Both the position numbers and the translations under genes were made by a program. 64,000 nt of DNA from an uncultured Veillonellaceae bacterium (GTDB lineage Bacteria > Bacillota > Negativicutes > Veillonellales > Veillonellaceae), in NCBI GenBank assembly GCA_945867815.1, contig CAMBIX010000005.1:1-64000 (forward strand), read 5' to 3'. Below are positions 24,122 through 33,652 of this stretch, in pieces; within the stretch, counting starts at the first letter, position 1; each line of letters opens with the position of its first letter. The notes beneath the pieces were generated by a model. The model saw nothing but the letters and a program-made list of their open reading frames with translations, was not told the origin of the DNA and did not search any database.

Positions 24122-26536
24122 TTTTTCCGTATTTAATAACATACGATCAAGGTCGCTCATCCTAGGGACGAACGCTTTTTGCACCCCGTACAGCTTCCCA
24201 AATCGCACTCGACCGGTCCCCTTGTTATACGGCTCCCAACCTTCCAAGGACTGCAGCACATCAATGATTTCCCGCGCCCGTGCATTCGTGAGACCCTTTC
24301 GGTCCCCTCCCATCACTTCGCACCAGATTTCTAGTGCGCAAACGCGTTCGCGAACCACGTGCCCTGCTGGGTCATCCGGATCATAATTCTCTAGGTATTC
24401 ACGCCTATCATATATGTCCTTATTGTTCCAGTCATCCGGTAATAACTTAGATAAGTAGTCCTCAATAAGCCCTGTAATCTCGGAGCCCTCGGTGTGCGAT
24501 TGTTGCACTCGGATAGCTTCTTTTTCGATTTCAGGGTCAAGGACTAAGCTTTCTCCGTTAGCCCATAGCTGGAAGGCTTCCGCCCAAATTTGGTCGATAT
24601 CCCCGCTCGTCATATTCCAACTGTAGTGCTTACGGTCAATCACTCCTCCGGTAATTGGCCAAAAGCGACGGTTGCCTGTCCGGTCCTTTAAGAATAAAAG
24701 ATTATTCGTGGAACCGGCGAATACGCATTGGCGCGGATATTCTTCGGTCCGCCTACCATATGGCGCTCGGAAACGGTCTGTAGTCCTACTAAGGAAAGAT
24801 TTAACGACTTCGTTGTCCTTCTTGTAAGTCGGTGCCAATTCCGCTAATTCGTTAATCCAGGAGCCTTGGATTTGTTCTAAGGCATCCTTGGACTGCACAT
24901 CGGCGAGGGAATCGTTGAACCACTCTTTCCCAAGTTTCGACAGGATGATTGACTTACCTAAACCTTGGCGCCCGTATAGCACGATAGCGTTATCAAATTT
25001 AATACCCGGCTCCATAATGCGGGCTACCGCCCCCGTAAGCCATTTTCTCGTTACCGACCGTACATATGGGGTATCCTCTGCACCGATGTAGTCGATGAAT
25101 AAAGTCTCCGCTCGTTCGGTACCGTCCCATGTAAGATGGGTTAGGTAGTCACGCACGGGATGGAATTTGTTGAGGTTCATCACCTCTTGGAGCGCATCAT
25201 CGATTATGCCTTTACCGCTAATGCCGTATACCTGCGCAAAATAATTACGTAGGCAAGCATCGTCGTTATCCGTCCAAAATCGTGATACGTCCATCGTCCG
25301 CCAAGGCAAGTCAGCTAGGCACACAAGCCGGTGAGCGAACTCATCAAGGCCGAAACGCTGTTTGAGCCAAGAATCATTCTTGAGGATGAGCAGGCAATTC
25401 GGAGCGGTGGAGCGGGCTATACCATTTCGGTCGCGGGATAACTGCTTCCGCCAATCCTCCTTTTCCTTATCCCCCACTAACTCGTCGTCAAAGCCCGCTA
25501 GCTTTTCCTGGTCGAGTAGAACAGGTGCTTCGCCGTCCTCTACAACGAAGTCCAGCATAGCCTTCATAGAAGGTAAATCATTCACCCGCGTTCCCGTGTC
25601 ACAGTCCTCATCGAGTGCGCCGAATTTGTGAATCCGGACCAAGTCGAATGCATTGACGAGTAGCCCCGATATAGGGTCCGTGCCGTGATGGCTGTACGCG
25701 AAAGTATCGTTATCGTACACCACTAGCCCCGCTACTGCGGTGCCTTGTTTATAGGTGTATCGGCCTTCCTTGTCACAAGGCTCGTACACATCGGATAAGA
25801 ATTTCTCGATGGCTGCCGATATGGAGTAGCGGCGGTTAAAAGCCCCGATAAGACCAGGTCGTGCTAATGGGTCGCCTTGCTTATCGGCCATTTTGGCGCG
25901 TATCGTATCCGCTTTTGAGCTTGTTGGCCAAAGGCTGATATCGCGCCAATTCTTATAACGGGCTAATGTGTCATCGACCCCTATTACCATGCCCATGTTA
26001 TGGTCAAATACCGGCTCCACATCGCGCGGAGTACTTGGCCAATACATAAGCCGTTCCGGCTCATGCGTTGACGGATCAAAGGAATCTATACCAAGGTCAT
26101 CGGCTATCTTACGCGATACCGCTTCAAATTCGTCCGGTAGCATAGGTCTGTCGACCGGCATGATAAGACGATAGCGAGGGGCCTCTTCCGTGTGGCTGTG
26201 GGTCGAATATAGCACATAGTCCGTTCCGCCAAACATTAGGTCAAGGTCAATCATGAAGTCGTCGCTAGGGTTATCGGCGTCAAGCGTTATTAGGTACCGC
26301 TCTTTTACGGCCCCCTTTACCCGCCGACCATTATTAGGGATATACCCGCCGACGAAACCGCCGACGTCCTTGATTTCGCCTTGCTGTTTCTTTGACATTT
26401 TGCGATATTGAGCCGCCGTTTCTTGCGTCACCTGGACTTTACTTAGCCGCTCGACTAAGTCGTCCCAGGTAAGCGATTCAGCTTTCCACGACTTCGCGTA
26501 ACGACTGGTGCCAGTCGATATTATTAATTTGTCCAT
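24107..26536 (-). CDS. VapE-type primase-helicase
   Basis: This 809-residue protein has an N-terminal archaeo-eukaryotic-type primase part (YLITLDADNPSDDFMIDLDLMFGGTDYVLYSTHSHTEEAPRYRLIMPVDRPM, with acidic pairs and the H-x-R-L-I strand). Its C-terminal virulence-associated E superfamily 3-like ATPase contains YGRQGLGKSIILSKLGKEWF (Walker A) and GSWINELAEL (Walker B). It is the likely replication initiator and fork helicase of the prophage. Its stop codon lies inside the iteron array, and the last iteron is part of its 3' coding end. Confidence 0.88.
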   Translation of the reverse strand: MDKLIISTGTSRYAKSWKAESLTWDDLVERLSKVQVTQETAAQYRKMSKKQQGEIKDVGGFVGGYIPNNGRRVKGAVKERYLITLDADNPSDDFMIDLDLMFGGTDYVLYSTHSHTEEAPRYRLIMPVDRPMLPDEFEAVSRKIADDLGIDSFDPSTHEPERLMYWPSTPRDVEPVFDHNMGMVIGVDDTLARYKNWRDISLWPTSSKADTIRAKMADKQGDPLARPGLIGAFNRRYSISAAIEKFLSDVYEPCDKEGRYTYKQGTAVAGLVVYDNDTFAYSHHGTDPISGLLVNAFDLVRIHKFGALDEDCDTGTRVNDLPSMKAMLDFVVEDGEAPVLLDQEKLAGFDDELVGDKEKEDWRKQLSRDRNGIARSTAPNCLLILKNDSWLKQRFGLDEFAHRLVCLADLPWRTMDVSRFWTDNDDACLRNYFAQVYGISGKGIIDDALQEVMNLNKFHPVRDYLTHLTWDGTERAETLFIDYIGAEDTPYVRSVTRKWLTGAVARIMEPGIKFDNAIVLYGRQGLGKSIILSKLGKEWFNDSLADVQSKDALEQIQGSWINELAELAPTYKKDNEVVKSFLSRTTDRFRAPYGRRTEEYPRQCVFAGSTNNLLFLKDRTGNRRFWPITGGVIDRKHYSWNMTSGDIDQIWAEAFQLWANGESLVLDPEIEKEAIRVQQSHTEGSEITGLIEDYLSKLLPDDWNNKDIYDRREYLENYDPDDPAGHVVRERVCALEIWCEVMGGDRKGLTNARAREIIDVLQSLEGWEPYNKGTGRVRFGKLYGVQKAFVPRMSDLDRMLLNTEKGVSN

Positions 26537-26540
26537 GTCG

Positions 26541-28196
26541 TTACACTCCTATATCCCTAGCGCACTGTATCTCGAGCTTGTGCATAGTCGCCCAAGTCGT
26601 TACTGCTTGCTTAACTAATTGATTCCTAGATACAGGCGCGTTATTCTTAAGCTTAGCCTGGTTAAGAACGGCGAATCGGCCGTTCGTAACCTTCGGATTA
26701 ATCTCGAGGCAAGCAACCGCCTGCCCGTCCTTTTGTACTTCGACGATTGCCGTCTTGCCTTCTTTAACACGGCCACAGTAGGTTCTTACACAGTTATTTA
26801 GCTGTAGGCCCACTTTAGCGATTGCATGCGTCGATTCCGGTGCGTAAAATGTAAAGCCCTCAATCGTATCCTCGAGCGCTTTATAACGCTTAGTAAGTTG
26901 GACAGGTACATCCTCGATTTCTTGTAACTTAACCTTGGAGTCTAAGTAGTCATGCAAGTTCTTGCGTTGGATTCGAGTCCCTGCCCATAGCGCTTTACGC
27001 GATGACCGATTTAATCGGCTATACAGGATAGCTGTATCTCGAATATCTCTAAAATCTCTACCATTGAGAATATATTGCATAGCTGCCTTTTCGCCCCAGT
27101 TAGCGCGGATAATTTTTACAAATTGGATCATTTCCGGTATGCCGTATCCATCGAGACTAAAATGCGTGCGCCACGAATAGCCTCTGTGCGCTATTTCGGC
27201 GAAGAAGTCGGATAGCTGGTGAGCATAGTTTGGGTTATCCGTTAACTGCTGCACAAGGGCGATGTTAATGGCCGCGAAGAATGGTCGTTTAGTAACGGCC
27301 CTTCTGTTAGCCCGTGATTGCTTAATCTCGAAGGCATCCATAAAGGCATTGACCCACGACTCGCCGCTTACTGTGTTAGCTATGATTTCTCGCATTTTAA
27401 AGCGAAGACTTGAGCCATATGTATCACGCGCCTCATTGATAAGCTTGGAAGTAACCGCTGGAGCGTCAGGGGCAACCATGCGCCACACTAGGTTATCGAG
27501 TACACCACCAAGAGCACCCGATGGCCCTTGGGTCGCAACCGCCTTTTGACGAATGGCTTTAGACTTATACCCGATTCGCTTATCCAGTTCTTCGGCGAAG
27601 GCTCGTTTCAATTCAGATACGAGCATATTAAGTTGCCCGCGGTGCTCTTGCAAATAGCTGCTATCGTTGAGCTGTAGGTGGGAGAATGGGGTCGATGTCC
27701 AATCACAAGAAGAGAAGAAAGGCTCAATCTCTTCGATGATAGCCCTGCGCGATACACCTTTTCTGATATAGAACGATTTGCGCTTCCTAAAATCGAAGCG
27801 GATAATATCCGTCCGGCAGGGCTTAGTACCTTTTGAGATATCTCGGAAATCTCCATCGTACAATACCGAGTCGTATTTCATCTGTAAGTCAAGACTACCA
27901 GGGCGCTGGATGACGGATAAAGTACAGGATATAGGGACAGGCAAGCTAAGGCCACGCGCTTCCGCCGTCAAAATTGTGGCATCTAAATTCCTACCACAGC
28001 AAGGACAGTAGAAGTGATCCGAATATTCTGTGTCAACATATGCGCCTAGCCCAGCAGTACGCATTGGCCATAGCGCCGAAAAAGACTGTCCGCAATCAAC
28101 GTGGTAATTGACGCTAGGGGTATATGAGTTAGTTTGACGGGTTCGCACGATGCCAAATAATCTTGGCACCGTGAATTCGTATAATACTGTACTCAT
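26541..28196 (-). CDS. PcfJ-like protein
   Basis: This 551-residue protein has an N-terminal zinc-finger-like pair (HFYCPCCGRNL, and an upstream VDCGQS). Its C-terminal PcfJ-like domain is recognisable by APESTHAIAKVGLQLNNCVRTYCGRVKEGKTAIVEVQKDGQAVACLEI. PcfJ-type proteins occur in conjugative elements and phages; their biochemical role is not established. The ATG is preceded by a run of eight G residues acting as Shine-Dalgarno sequence. Confidence 0.72.
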   Translation of the reverse strand: MSTVLYEFTVPRLFGIVRTRQTNSYTPSVNYHVDCGQSFSALWPMRTAGLGAYVDTEYSDHFYCPCCGRNLDATILTAEARGLSLPVPISCTLSVIQRPGSLDLQMKYDSVLYDGDFRDISKGTKPCRTDIIRFDFRKRKSFYIRKGVSRRAIIEEIEPFFSSCDWTSTPFSHLQLNDSSYLQEHRGQLNMLVSELKRAFAEELDKRIGYKSKAIRQKAVATQGPSGALGGVLDNLVWRMVAPDAPAVTSKLINEARDTYGSSLRFKMREIIANTVSGESWVNAFMDAFEIKQSRANRRAVTKRPFFAAINIALVQQLTDNPNYAHQLSDFFAEIAHRGYSWRTHFSLDGYGIPEMIQFVKIIRANWGEKAAMQYILNGRDFRDIRDTAILYSRLNRSSRKALWAGTRIQRKNLHDYLDSKVKLQEIEDVPVQLTKRYKALEDTIEGFTFYAPESTHAIAKVGLQLNNCVRTYCGRVKEGKTAIVEVQKDGQAVACLEINPKVTNGRFAVLNQAKLKNNAPVSRNQLVKQAVTTWATMHKLEIQCARDIGV

Positions 28197-28211
28197 AGTA
28201 ATCCCCCCCCG

Positions 28212-28535
28212 TTATAACAAGTCGTCTAAATCTAAATCATCGGTAGTAAGTTCAGGTGCTGCAGGAGCTTCTTCCTTAACAGGTTCTTCTGTAGAAGTAG
28301 GCTCCTCAGCTTTGGCTTTTTTAGTGGTCCGTTTTTTCTTAGGCTTTTCTTCCGCTGGTGCGTCGGCTTCCTTCTTCGCATTTAACTGTTCGAGTGCTAA
28401 TTCGCAAGCGTCGATACAGCCATTGCAGTAAGCCAAGGCGCGTTCTTTTTTCTCGGAATCGGCTGCCTTTTCCGCTTCTTTTTTTAAGTCCGAGATAGCG
28501 GACTTTTGTTGCTTTATTTGACTTTCAGATATCAT
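28212..28535 (-). CDS. Acidic low-complexity phage protein
   Basis: This 107-residue protein has a helical N-terminus (KQQKSAISDLKKEAEKAADSEKKERALAYCNGCIDACELALEQLNAKKEAD), a Lys/Pro/Glu-rich linker, and an acidic tail ending TDDLDLDDLL. Such tails resemble the C-terminal acidic tips of single-stranded DNA-binding proteins. It lies next to the DNA polymerase. The function is unknown. Confidence 0.65.
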   Translation of the reverse strand: MISESQIKQQKSAISDLKKEAEKAADSEKKERALAYCNGCIDACELALEQLNAKKEADAPAEEKPKKKRTTKKAKAEEPTSTEEPVKEEAPAAPELTTDDLDLDDLL

Positions 28536-28545
28536 AGTAGGTCTC

Positions 28546-30486
28546 CTAATCTTTCATATAGTAAGGATTCTCAAATCCCGCAGCATTGAGGATAAGCCCC
28601 TCTGTCCAGGATTCAGGAATACACATAATTCTAATTACATCGTCGAGACATCCCTCGCCGATAGGCGCTTCGATAACGACCTCATCGTGAATGTGGGCGC
28701 ATATCTTGTATCCTGCTTTCGTTAATCGGAGCATGGCTGCTGCTAAGCAGTCCCGCGCCACCGCTTGTACGATGTTTTCGACAAGCTTGCCGCCGTAGGT
28801 CTCAAGACGCATCCATTTATTAGCAGTTTGGCTCAGCCCCATGTAGGTGATTGACTCCCCGCCAAATCGGTTAGTGCCAATTTTAGGGTGGATATAGGCT
28901 AGTCGCCTACCGCTAGGCAAGACTACGAATAGTGCGCCTTTTTCGCGCTTGAATACGATTCCGCCCTGCCTAATCTTGACCGGCTTAGCGGTTGTGATTG
29001 CCTTTTTAGCGGCGTTGTCGACGTCGTACCAAAATCGCACGATATGCGGGGATGCCTTGCGCCACAACTGCACGATTTCCGGTAGCTCGTCTTTGGGAAT
29101 GCCACCTTCTAAGGCGCCCATAGCAATGAGGGCTGAAGGTCCGCCACCATAGCCTAAGGCTAATTCGGCGACTTTACCTTTTTGGCGAAGGTGTCCATTC
29201 ACGCCGTGCTTTTCCACCGGAACGTGAAACATGCTAGACGCTGACGCACAGTATATGTCTCCGCCTTTAGCGAATACATCTTGGCGCCACTGTTCGCCCG
29301 ATAGCCACGCGATAACGCGGGCCTCGATGGCTGAGTAGTCAGCTACGATAAACCGCTTACCAGGCTCCGCCACTAAAGCGGTGCGGATAAGCTGGGATAA
29401 GGTGTCCGATACATCGCCGTACATAAGCTCCATCATATCGAGGTCGCCCGACTTAACCATGTCACGGGCTAAATCTAAGTCCTCGATATAATTCCGGGGA
29501 AGATTTTGCAATTGCACGATACGACCGGCCCAGCGACCGGTGCGCATAGCGCCGTAGAATTGCAGCATGCCGCGGATGCGTCCATCGGAACACATCGCAT
29601 TCTGCATAGCCACATATTTTTTGATGCTTGTTTTACCTAGCATTTGGCGAAGTTCTAACACACGGCGTACATTGGCAGGAATGTCAGACTTGAGTAAGTC
29701 TTTAACGACAACTTTCGTCATGCCGTCAATCTCATAGCCAAGTTGATCTTCTACCCACTCTTTTAGCTGCATAGGAGCATTAGGGTTAGCAAGCCCTGTA
29801 AGCTCTTGCGCTTCTGCTAATAGTTTGGCTTTAAATTCCTCATCCAGGCGAAGTGCTTGACGAATCATATCCTTATCAACCGCTATCCCGTTCCGGTTGA
29901 TTTGAAGGTCCATAAGCCAATAATCGTGCTCTACCTTAGGGGGCTTGAGTGCGATTAGGCGCTTACGAATTCCAATCTCAACCACTACGTCTTGCCGGTT
30001 GTACTCGATGAACTCTGCCCATTTATCCGGTGCATGTTCCGGCAAGTTCCGAGTACGGCCACCATTGGCCGCCGTCGGCTTACACGGAACACTGAAATAC
30101 TGGATAAGTGCCTTACCACGACGGTCCTTTTGGGCGTCCATGCGCAAGGCTTTTGCTACCCCGTCAAGGCTCGTCGGTAAGGAATTATATAAAGCAAGAA
30201 CGGAGGAGCATTCCCAATTCTCGAAGTCGGCATCGGGGAAATACTTCCTAAGAGCCGTCATTTCGAAGTTGGCATTGAATGCTGTTTTAGTGATAGTTGA
30301 GTCATATAGGGCGGCCTTAACATTATCGGGAAGGTCGTCCTTAGTCATATCGACCACTTCCACAGGAGCGCCGTCAAAGCTATAAGCGAATAGGAGAATC
30401 TCGAACGATGGATCATCGACGTATCGCTGCGCCCCATATTTAATGGGGCACTCACCATACGTTTCCAAATCGATACTGAGTTCCAT
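28546..30486 (-). CDS. Phage DNA polymerase, family A
   Basis: This 646-residue protein has an N-terminal 3'-5' exonuclease-like domain starting SIDLETYGECP (D-x-E). Polymerase motif A is VADYSAIEARVIAWLSG, motif B is RQKGKVAELALGYGGG, and motif C is AHIHDEVVIEAP. There is no 5' nuclease domain. It is the replicative polymerase of the VapE-type module and lies 11 bases from the DUF2815 gene. Confidence 0.92.
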   Translation of the reverse strand: MELSIDLETYGECPIKYGAQRYVDDPSFEILLFAYSFDGAPVEVVDMTKDDLPDNVKAALYDSTITKTAFNANFEMTALRKYFPDADFENWECSSVLALYNSLPTSLDGVAKALRMDAQKDRRGKALIQYFSVPCKPTAANGGRTRNLPEHAPDKWAEFIEYNRQDVVVEIGIRKRLIALKPPKVEHDYWLMDLQINRNGIAVDKDMIRQALRLDEEFKAKLLAEAQELTGLANPNAPMQLKEWVEDQLGYEIDGMTKVVVKDLLKSDIPANVRRVLELRQMLGKTSIKKYVAMQNAMCSDGRIRGMLQFYGAMRTGRWAGRIVQLQNLPRNYIEDLDLARDMVKSGDLDMMELMYGDVSDTLSQLIRTALVAEPGKRFIVADYSAIEARVIAWLSGEQWRQDVFAKGGDIYCASASSMFHVPVEKHGVNGHLRQKGKVAELALGYGGGPSALIAMGALEGGIPKDELPEIVQLWRKASPHIVRFWYDVDNAAKKAITTAKPVKIRQGGIVFKREKGALFVVLPSGRRLAYIHPKIGTNRFGGESITYMGLSQTANKWMRLETYGGKLVENIVQAVARDCLAAAMLRLTKAGYKICAHIHDEVVIEAPIGEGCLDDVIRIMCIPESWTEGLILNAAGFENPYYMKD

Positions 30487-30497
30487 AATTCAAGCTC

Positions 30498-31061
30498 CTA
30501 GAATACATCGTCCTCAGCATCTTCTACCAAATCGTCGTCGAAGTCATCCACTTTTACAGTAGTGCCGCCTAGACGGTCGCCGTCGGCTACCTTGCGTACA
30601 GCTTCAAGGCCAACACCTACACCCTTATTCCCGTTTGCGTTATATACATACAAGGATAATTGGACTTGCGCGTAGCAGCCGGAGTAGAGTTGCTCTTCAA
30701 TGTCGAATGGCGCAAGGTGTTCTTTGCTTTTACCCAAGCACAACACTTTACGCTTGTTCTTAGCATTTACGAAATACTTGCCATCGTATACATCCGGCGC
30801 ATTCGCAACGGAGTCCGCTGTATCAGTATCTCCGTCGCGGAACGGAATAGCGATAGCTTTTGCGTTGTTATTGACTTTTGCCAAGGCTTTAGGATCTTGG
30901 CGAAGTTGTTCGATTGCTTTTTCGAAAGCTTGGACAGTTCGTTTGTCTGTCTTATCAATGATAATTTGTGCACTATAGAACGGGTTGCCCTGCATATCGT
31001 CCTTGGGCTCCGCCAAATTTACGAAAGAAAGTCGTACTTTACCTGTAATTACTTTTGCCAT
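30498..31061 (-). CDS. DUF2815 family, SSB/annealing-like protein
   Basis: This protein is about 187 residues, starting at MAKVITGKVRLSFVNLAEP after AAAGGAG; a GTG/ATG 7 codons upstream overlaps the previous gene end. DUF2815 members have an OB-like fold and occur beside family A polymerases and DUF2800 nucleases. They are thought to bind single-stranded DNA. The acidic C-terminus (DDFDDDLVEDAEDDVF) supports an SSB-like protein-interaction tail. It echoes the end of the DUF2800 protein (VDDFDDTLVD). Confidence 0.82.
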   Translation of the reverse strand: MAKVITGKVRLSFVNLAEPKDDMQGNPFYSAQIIIDKTDKRTVQAFEKAIEQLRQDPKALAKVNNNAKAIAIPFRDGDTDTADSVANAPDVYDGKYFVNAKNKRKVLCLGKSKEHLAPFDIEEQLYSGCYAQVQLSLYVYNANGNKGVGVGLEAVRKVADGDRLGGTTVKVDDFDDDLVEDAEDDVF

Positions 31062-31074
31062 TGTTATTTCTCCT

Positions 31075-32220
31075 TTAATCAACTAATGTGTCGTCGAAGT
31101 CGTCGACGTTAACTTGTTTCATTTCAAGCGGTTCGCGCTTGTCAGAAAGCGGCACCAAAGTAGGCTTACCTTCCGGCTTTTCAATGAACTTTCCAATAAG
31201 AGTGTTGAGCTCTTTCTTACCGACTAGCTTAGTAAGGTCGGTAATGCCCTTGAGCTCCTGGGGCTTGTAGATGTCTTGATAATCCGCATCAAGGAGCGCT
31301 TTGGCTGCCGATTCGGGGTCTACAATCTTGCGACTCGACCGCCCTTCTACTAATTTGTAGCCTGGCCAAATCTTGCCTTCATTGACCGCCATATTAAATG
31401 CGTAGTCCTTGATATCCTTGGCCCACTTGGTAATCATATCGACTAGGTCTAGGATTTCCGCTACTTCGGTATCAAGAAGAAGCTTTGGCTCCTTATCGCA
31501 ATGCGCCCTGTATTCGGCCATGCACTTATCAGCTAATGCCCTGCAATTATGCCTTGCCTTACAAAAGCCACAGTGCTTGCCGGGGTTACATTTCCCTTTT
31601 CCGTCGAACGCGGCAAGGGCTGTATCCTTGATGGAGTCGCCCCAAGCTAGCAGGTCCTCGATTGAGATGAGGTCGGAGCTAATGGAGTCCAATCTAGGTT
31701 GGACAATTGTCATCCGTACCTGTTCGATGTCGTAAAAGAGGTTGTTAGCCTCATAAGCACCTAAGGCGTATAAGCGCATTTGCGGGTTATTTTCCGCCGA
31801 TACGGGAACCCCTTTGCCATATTTCAGGTCAACAATTTCTAGGACCCCGTCGGCTACGATAACCATGTCGCCTGTGCCGAATCCTTCCGGCACCCACCGA
31901 CTAAAGTCAACGCGTGCCTCGACTTGAATGTCGGCATCCTGCGTGCGAGCTCTAGCCTCATTGACCTTCTCTAGGCAGATATCGACATAGCGCCGTACCG
32001 CGTTTTCCATCTCCTTATCGTCAAAAGTTGGCGCGTCTTGCGGAAATGCCTTCTCTGGCCATATCTCACGGACAAGAATATGTTCCGCTGCGGCATGGGC
32101 CCGCGTCCCTTCCGCAGCATAAGGCGACTGTTCGTCCTTAAATTGCTGCTCTAGTCTAGCGGACGGGGTGCAAGCTAACCATCGGTAAGCGCCCGACGCG
32201 GATAGTATTGCGTGAGCCAT
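31075..32220 (-). CDS. DUF2800 family, RecB/Cas4-like nuclease
   Basis: This 381-residue protein has the PD-(D/E)xK exonuclease pattern with EIVDLKYGKGVPVSAENNPQMRLYALGA (D-L-K active-site strand) and a C-terminal cysteine set, CNPGKHCGFCKARHNC, likely holding an iron-sulfur cluster as in Cas4/AddB. Together with DUF2815 it is the probable recombination pair of the phage. It overlaps the next upstream gene by 1 base. Confidence 0.85.
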   Translation of the reverse strand: MAHAILSASGAYRWLACTPSARLEQQFKDEQSPYAAEGTRAHAAAEHILVREIWPEKAFPQDAPTFDDKEMENAVRRYVDICLEKVNEARARTQDADIQVEARVDFSRWVPEGFGTGDMVIVADGVLEIVDLKYGKGVPVSAENNPQMRLYALGAYEANNLFYDIEQVRMTIVQPRLDSISSDLISIEDLLAWGDSIKDTALAAFDGKGKCNPGKHCGFCKARHNCRALADKCMAEYRAHCDKEPKLLLDTEVAEILDLVDMITKWAKDIKDYAFNMAVNEGKIWPGYKLVEGRSSRKIVDPESAAKALLDADYQDIYKPQELKGITDLTKLVGKKELNTLIGKFIEKPEGKPTLVPLSDKREPLEMKQVNVDDFDDTLVD

Positions 32221-32633
32221 TAGTTAGCCCCCACAAATTCAATAATGCGAGGGTACACATCAGCTGGCGCTTCCGTGATAGATTTAACGCCTAGTTCGTT
32301 GTGCAAGAATTCAGCGATTTTCTTCTTATTAGCTGGATCCTTTTGCGCGAAGTCCTTGGCTGCAGCCCGTACTTCATCAACTGTGTAAGTCTTTTCTTCT
32401 GCAGCTTTAGCTGGTTCTTCAACTTTAGGCGCTTCTTCGACCTTAGGTTCTTCTGCTACTTTAGTAGTAGCCTTCGCTTTAGCTTTCTTAGGTTTTTCTT
32501 CGGGAAGTTCGACTTTTGTGCCTACTGCTCCAATGTTTTCGACCATAGGCGCGCCTACGATTTTTTGATACAAATCCTTTACATCTGCGGATAATTCTTC
32601 TGCGGTAGTGGCTGTAATTTTAAGTTCAATCAT
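32220..32633 (-). CDS. Lys/Glu/Ala-rich phage protein
   Basis: This protein has about 137 residues, starting at MIELKITATTAEELSADVKDLYQKIVGAP after GAAAGGA. It has a long Lys-Ala-Glu-Pro linker and a C-terminal TVDEVRAAAKDFAQKDPANKKKIAEFLHNELGVKSITEAPADVYPRIIEFV domain that looks like a small helical (rRNA-dimethylase-like or SAP-like) module. Similar proteins precede DUF2800 in other phages. An upstream GTG at 32,750 would add 39 residues but has a weaker context. Confidence 0.68.
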   Translation of the reverse strand: MIELKITATTAEELSADVKDLYQKIVGAPMVENIGAVGTKVELPEEKPKKAKAKATTKVAEEPKVEEAPKVEEPAKAAEEKTYTVDEVRAAAKDFAQKDPANKKKIAEFLHNELGVKSITEAPADVYPRIIEFVGAN

Positions 32634-32742
32634 GGTATTTTTTCCTTTCGGTGTAACAATGTGGTATACTTTAGGTGTCTGAATAAATTGACCGTTAACC
32701 TTTGCCGAGGTTGCGGTCTCTTTTTTTTGTTCGTCCTGCAAT

Positions 32743-32808
32743 TTAATCACCCCCTAAGCAATCGTCGGGAACACAATAATCCTTGTAAGGACATTCACTA
32801 CAACCCAT
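32743..32808 (-). CDS. Tiny cysteine-rich peptide (21 residues)
   Basis: A strong AGGAGGTGATGAAC Shine-Dalgarno sequence precedes ATG and the frame MGCSECPYKDYCVPDDCLGG, then one Asp and TAA. Four cysteines in C-x2-C-x5-C-x4-C spacing suggest a small zinc knuckle. It is short, but the ribosome binding site is better than those of several neighbours. Confidence 0.5.
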   Translation of the reverse strand: MGCSECPYKDYCVPDDCLGGD

Positions 32809-32827
32809 GTTCATCACCTCCTTTCAC

Positions 32828-33160
32828 TTATACAGATTTGAGTATCATCCGAATTTCTTGGCCGACTTGTAGCCTGTCTTTAAAAGTGCTTTGTGTGCGG
32901 AAGTCTTCCATATATACCTCAAGCATTTCGCGGTATATGTCGCCCTTAAAATCTTCCCTAGGGTCGATATTCTCCCGCATCTTTTTCAGAAATACGATAC
33001 GACCGTCATAATCAGTATCAATAAAGCCCTTTCTTTTAAGCCGGCTTTTCATTTGACGGACCTTATCGTTATCCCACCCTAGTAAATTTTGTAGGTCCTC
33101 ATTCTTATATAGCCCTGAATCGCGATACGCGTTATACAGGACTTCTTGATCAGTAATCAT
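32828..33160 (-). CDS. Winged-helix-like early phage protein
   Basis: This 110-residue protein has an N-terminal half (YNAYRDSGLYKNEDLQNLLGWDNDKVRQMKSRLKRKGFIDTDYDGRIVFLKKM) that reads like a winged helix-turn-helix. The C-terminal half is acidic and helical. It abuts the membrane protein gene (1-base overlap). A regulatory role is possible but unproven. Confidence 0.62.
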   Translation of the reverse strand: MITDQEVLYNAYRDSGLYKNEDLQNLLGWDNDKVRQMKSRLKRKGFIDTDYDGRIVFLKKMRENIDPREDFKGDIYREMLEVYMEDFRTQSTFKDRLQVGQEIRMILKSV

Positions 33161-33432
33161 TAATTATCTCCTCTCTTGTAAACCGCTCCCGTACTAATCT
33201 CGTCAGGTAAGCAATCGGATAGTTTATTATTTTTAAATACTTTTTTAGGAGGCTGTTGCCGGGGTACCTTTTTAGAGAGCAGCTTCGCTATTTTCTTTCG
33301 ATTAAGGAAAGCCATACAAGTTAGCATGACTAAAGCCATGTAACCCATTCCTTCCCAGGTAGTTTCCGGTCCGACGAATGCCATTGCCGCGAAGACTAGG
33401 ACAAGGACCGCTACCTCATCTTTCTTTTTCAA
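33160..33432 (-). CDS. Small phage membrane protein
   Basis: This 90-residue protein starts at TTG after TAGGAGGTT. It has two hydrophobic segments (VAVLVLVFAAMAFVG and MGYMALVMLTCMAFL) forming a hairpin in the membrane, followed by a basic cytoplasmic tail (NRKKIAKLLSKKVPRQQPPKKVFK). The function is unknown. It could be a superinfection or membrane-associated early protein. Confidence 0.6.
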   Translation of the reverse strand: MKKKDEVAVLVLVFAAMAFVGPETTWEGMGYMALVMLTCMAFLNRKKIAKLLSKKVPRQQPPKKVFKNNKLSDCLPDEISTGAVYKRGDN

Positions 33433-33433
33433 T

Positions 33434-33631
33434 CTAGTAACCTCCTAACTGGTCCTGAATAAAATCGTTTAATGCTTTAGGGAATATTTTGTAGGAATAC
33501 CGCTTAGAGCCTTTTGCTTTTACGGCTACCCCAAAGGGATACTTATCTTGCTGCAGCCCAACGCGTAAGAAGCTGACATCCCAGCCAAGCATTTTAGCCG
33601 CTTGCGCGACTGATATCGTCTTAGAATACAT
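33434..33631 (-). CDS. Small helix-turn-helix/excisionase-like protein
   Basis: This 65-residue protein starts at ATG 33,631 after AAAGGAGGA. SKTISVAQAAKMLGWDVSFLRVGLQQDKYPFGVAVKAKGSKRYSYKIFPKALNDF reads as a MerR/excisionase-type winged helix. In this position it could be the excisionase or an early regulator. Confidence 0.68.
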   Translation of the reverse strand: MYSKTISVAQAAKMLGWDVSFLRVGLQQDKYPFGVAVKAKGSKRYSYKIFPKALNDFIQDQLGGY

Positions 33632-33652
33632 ATCAGGTCCTCCTTTCTTTGC

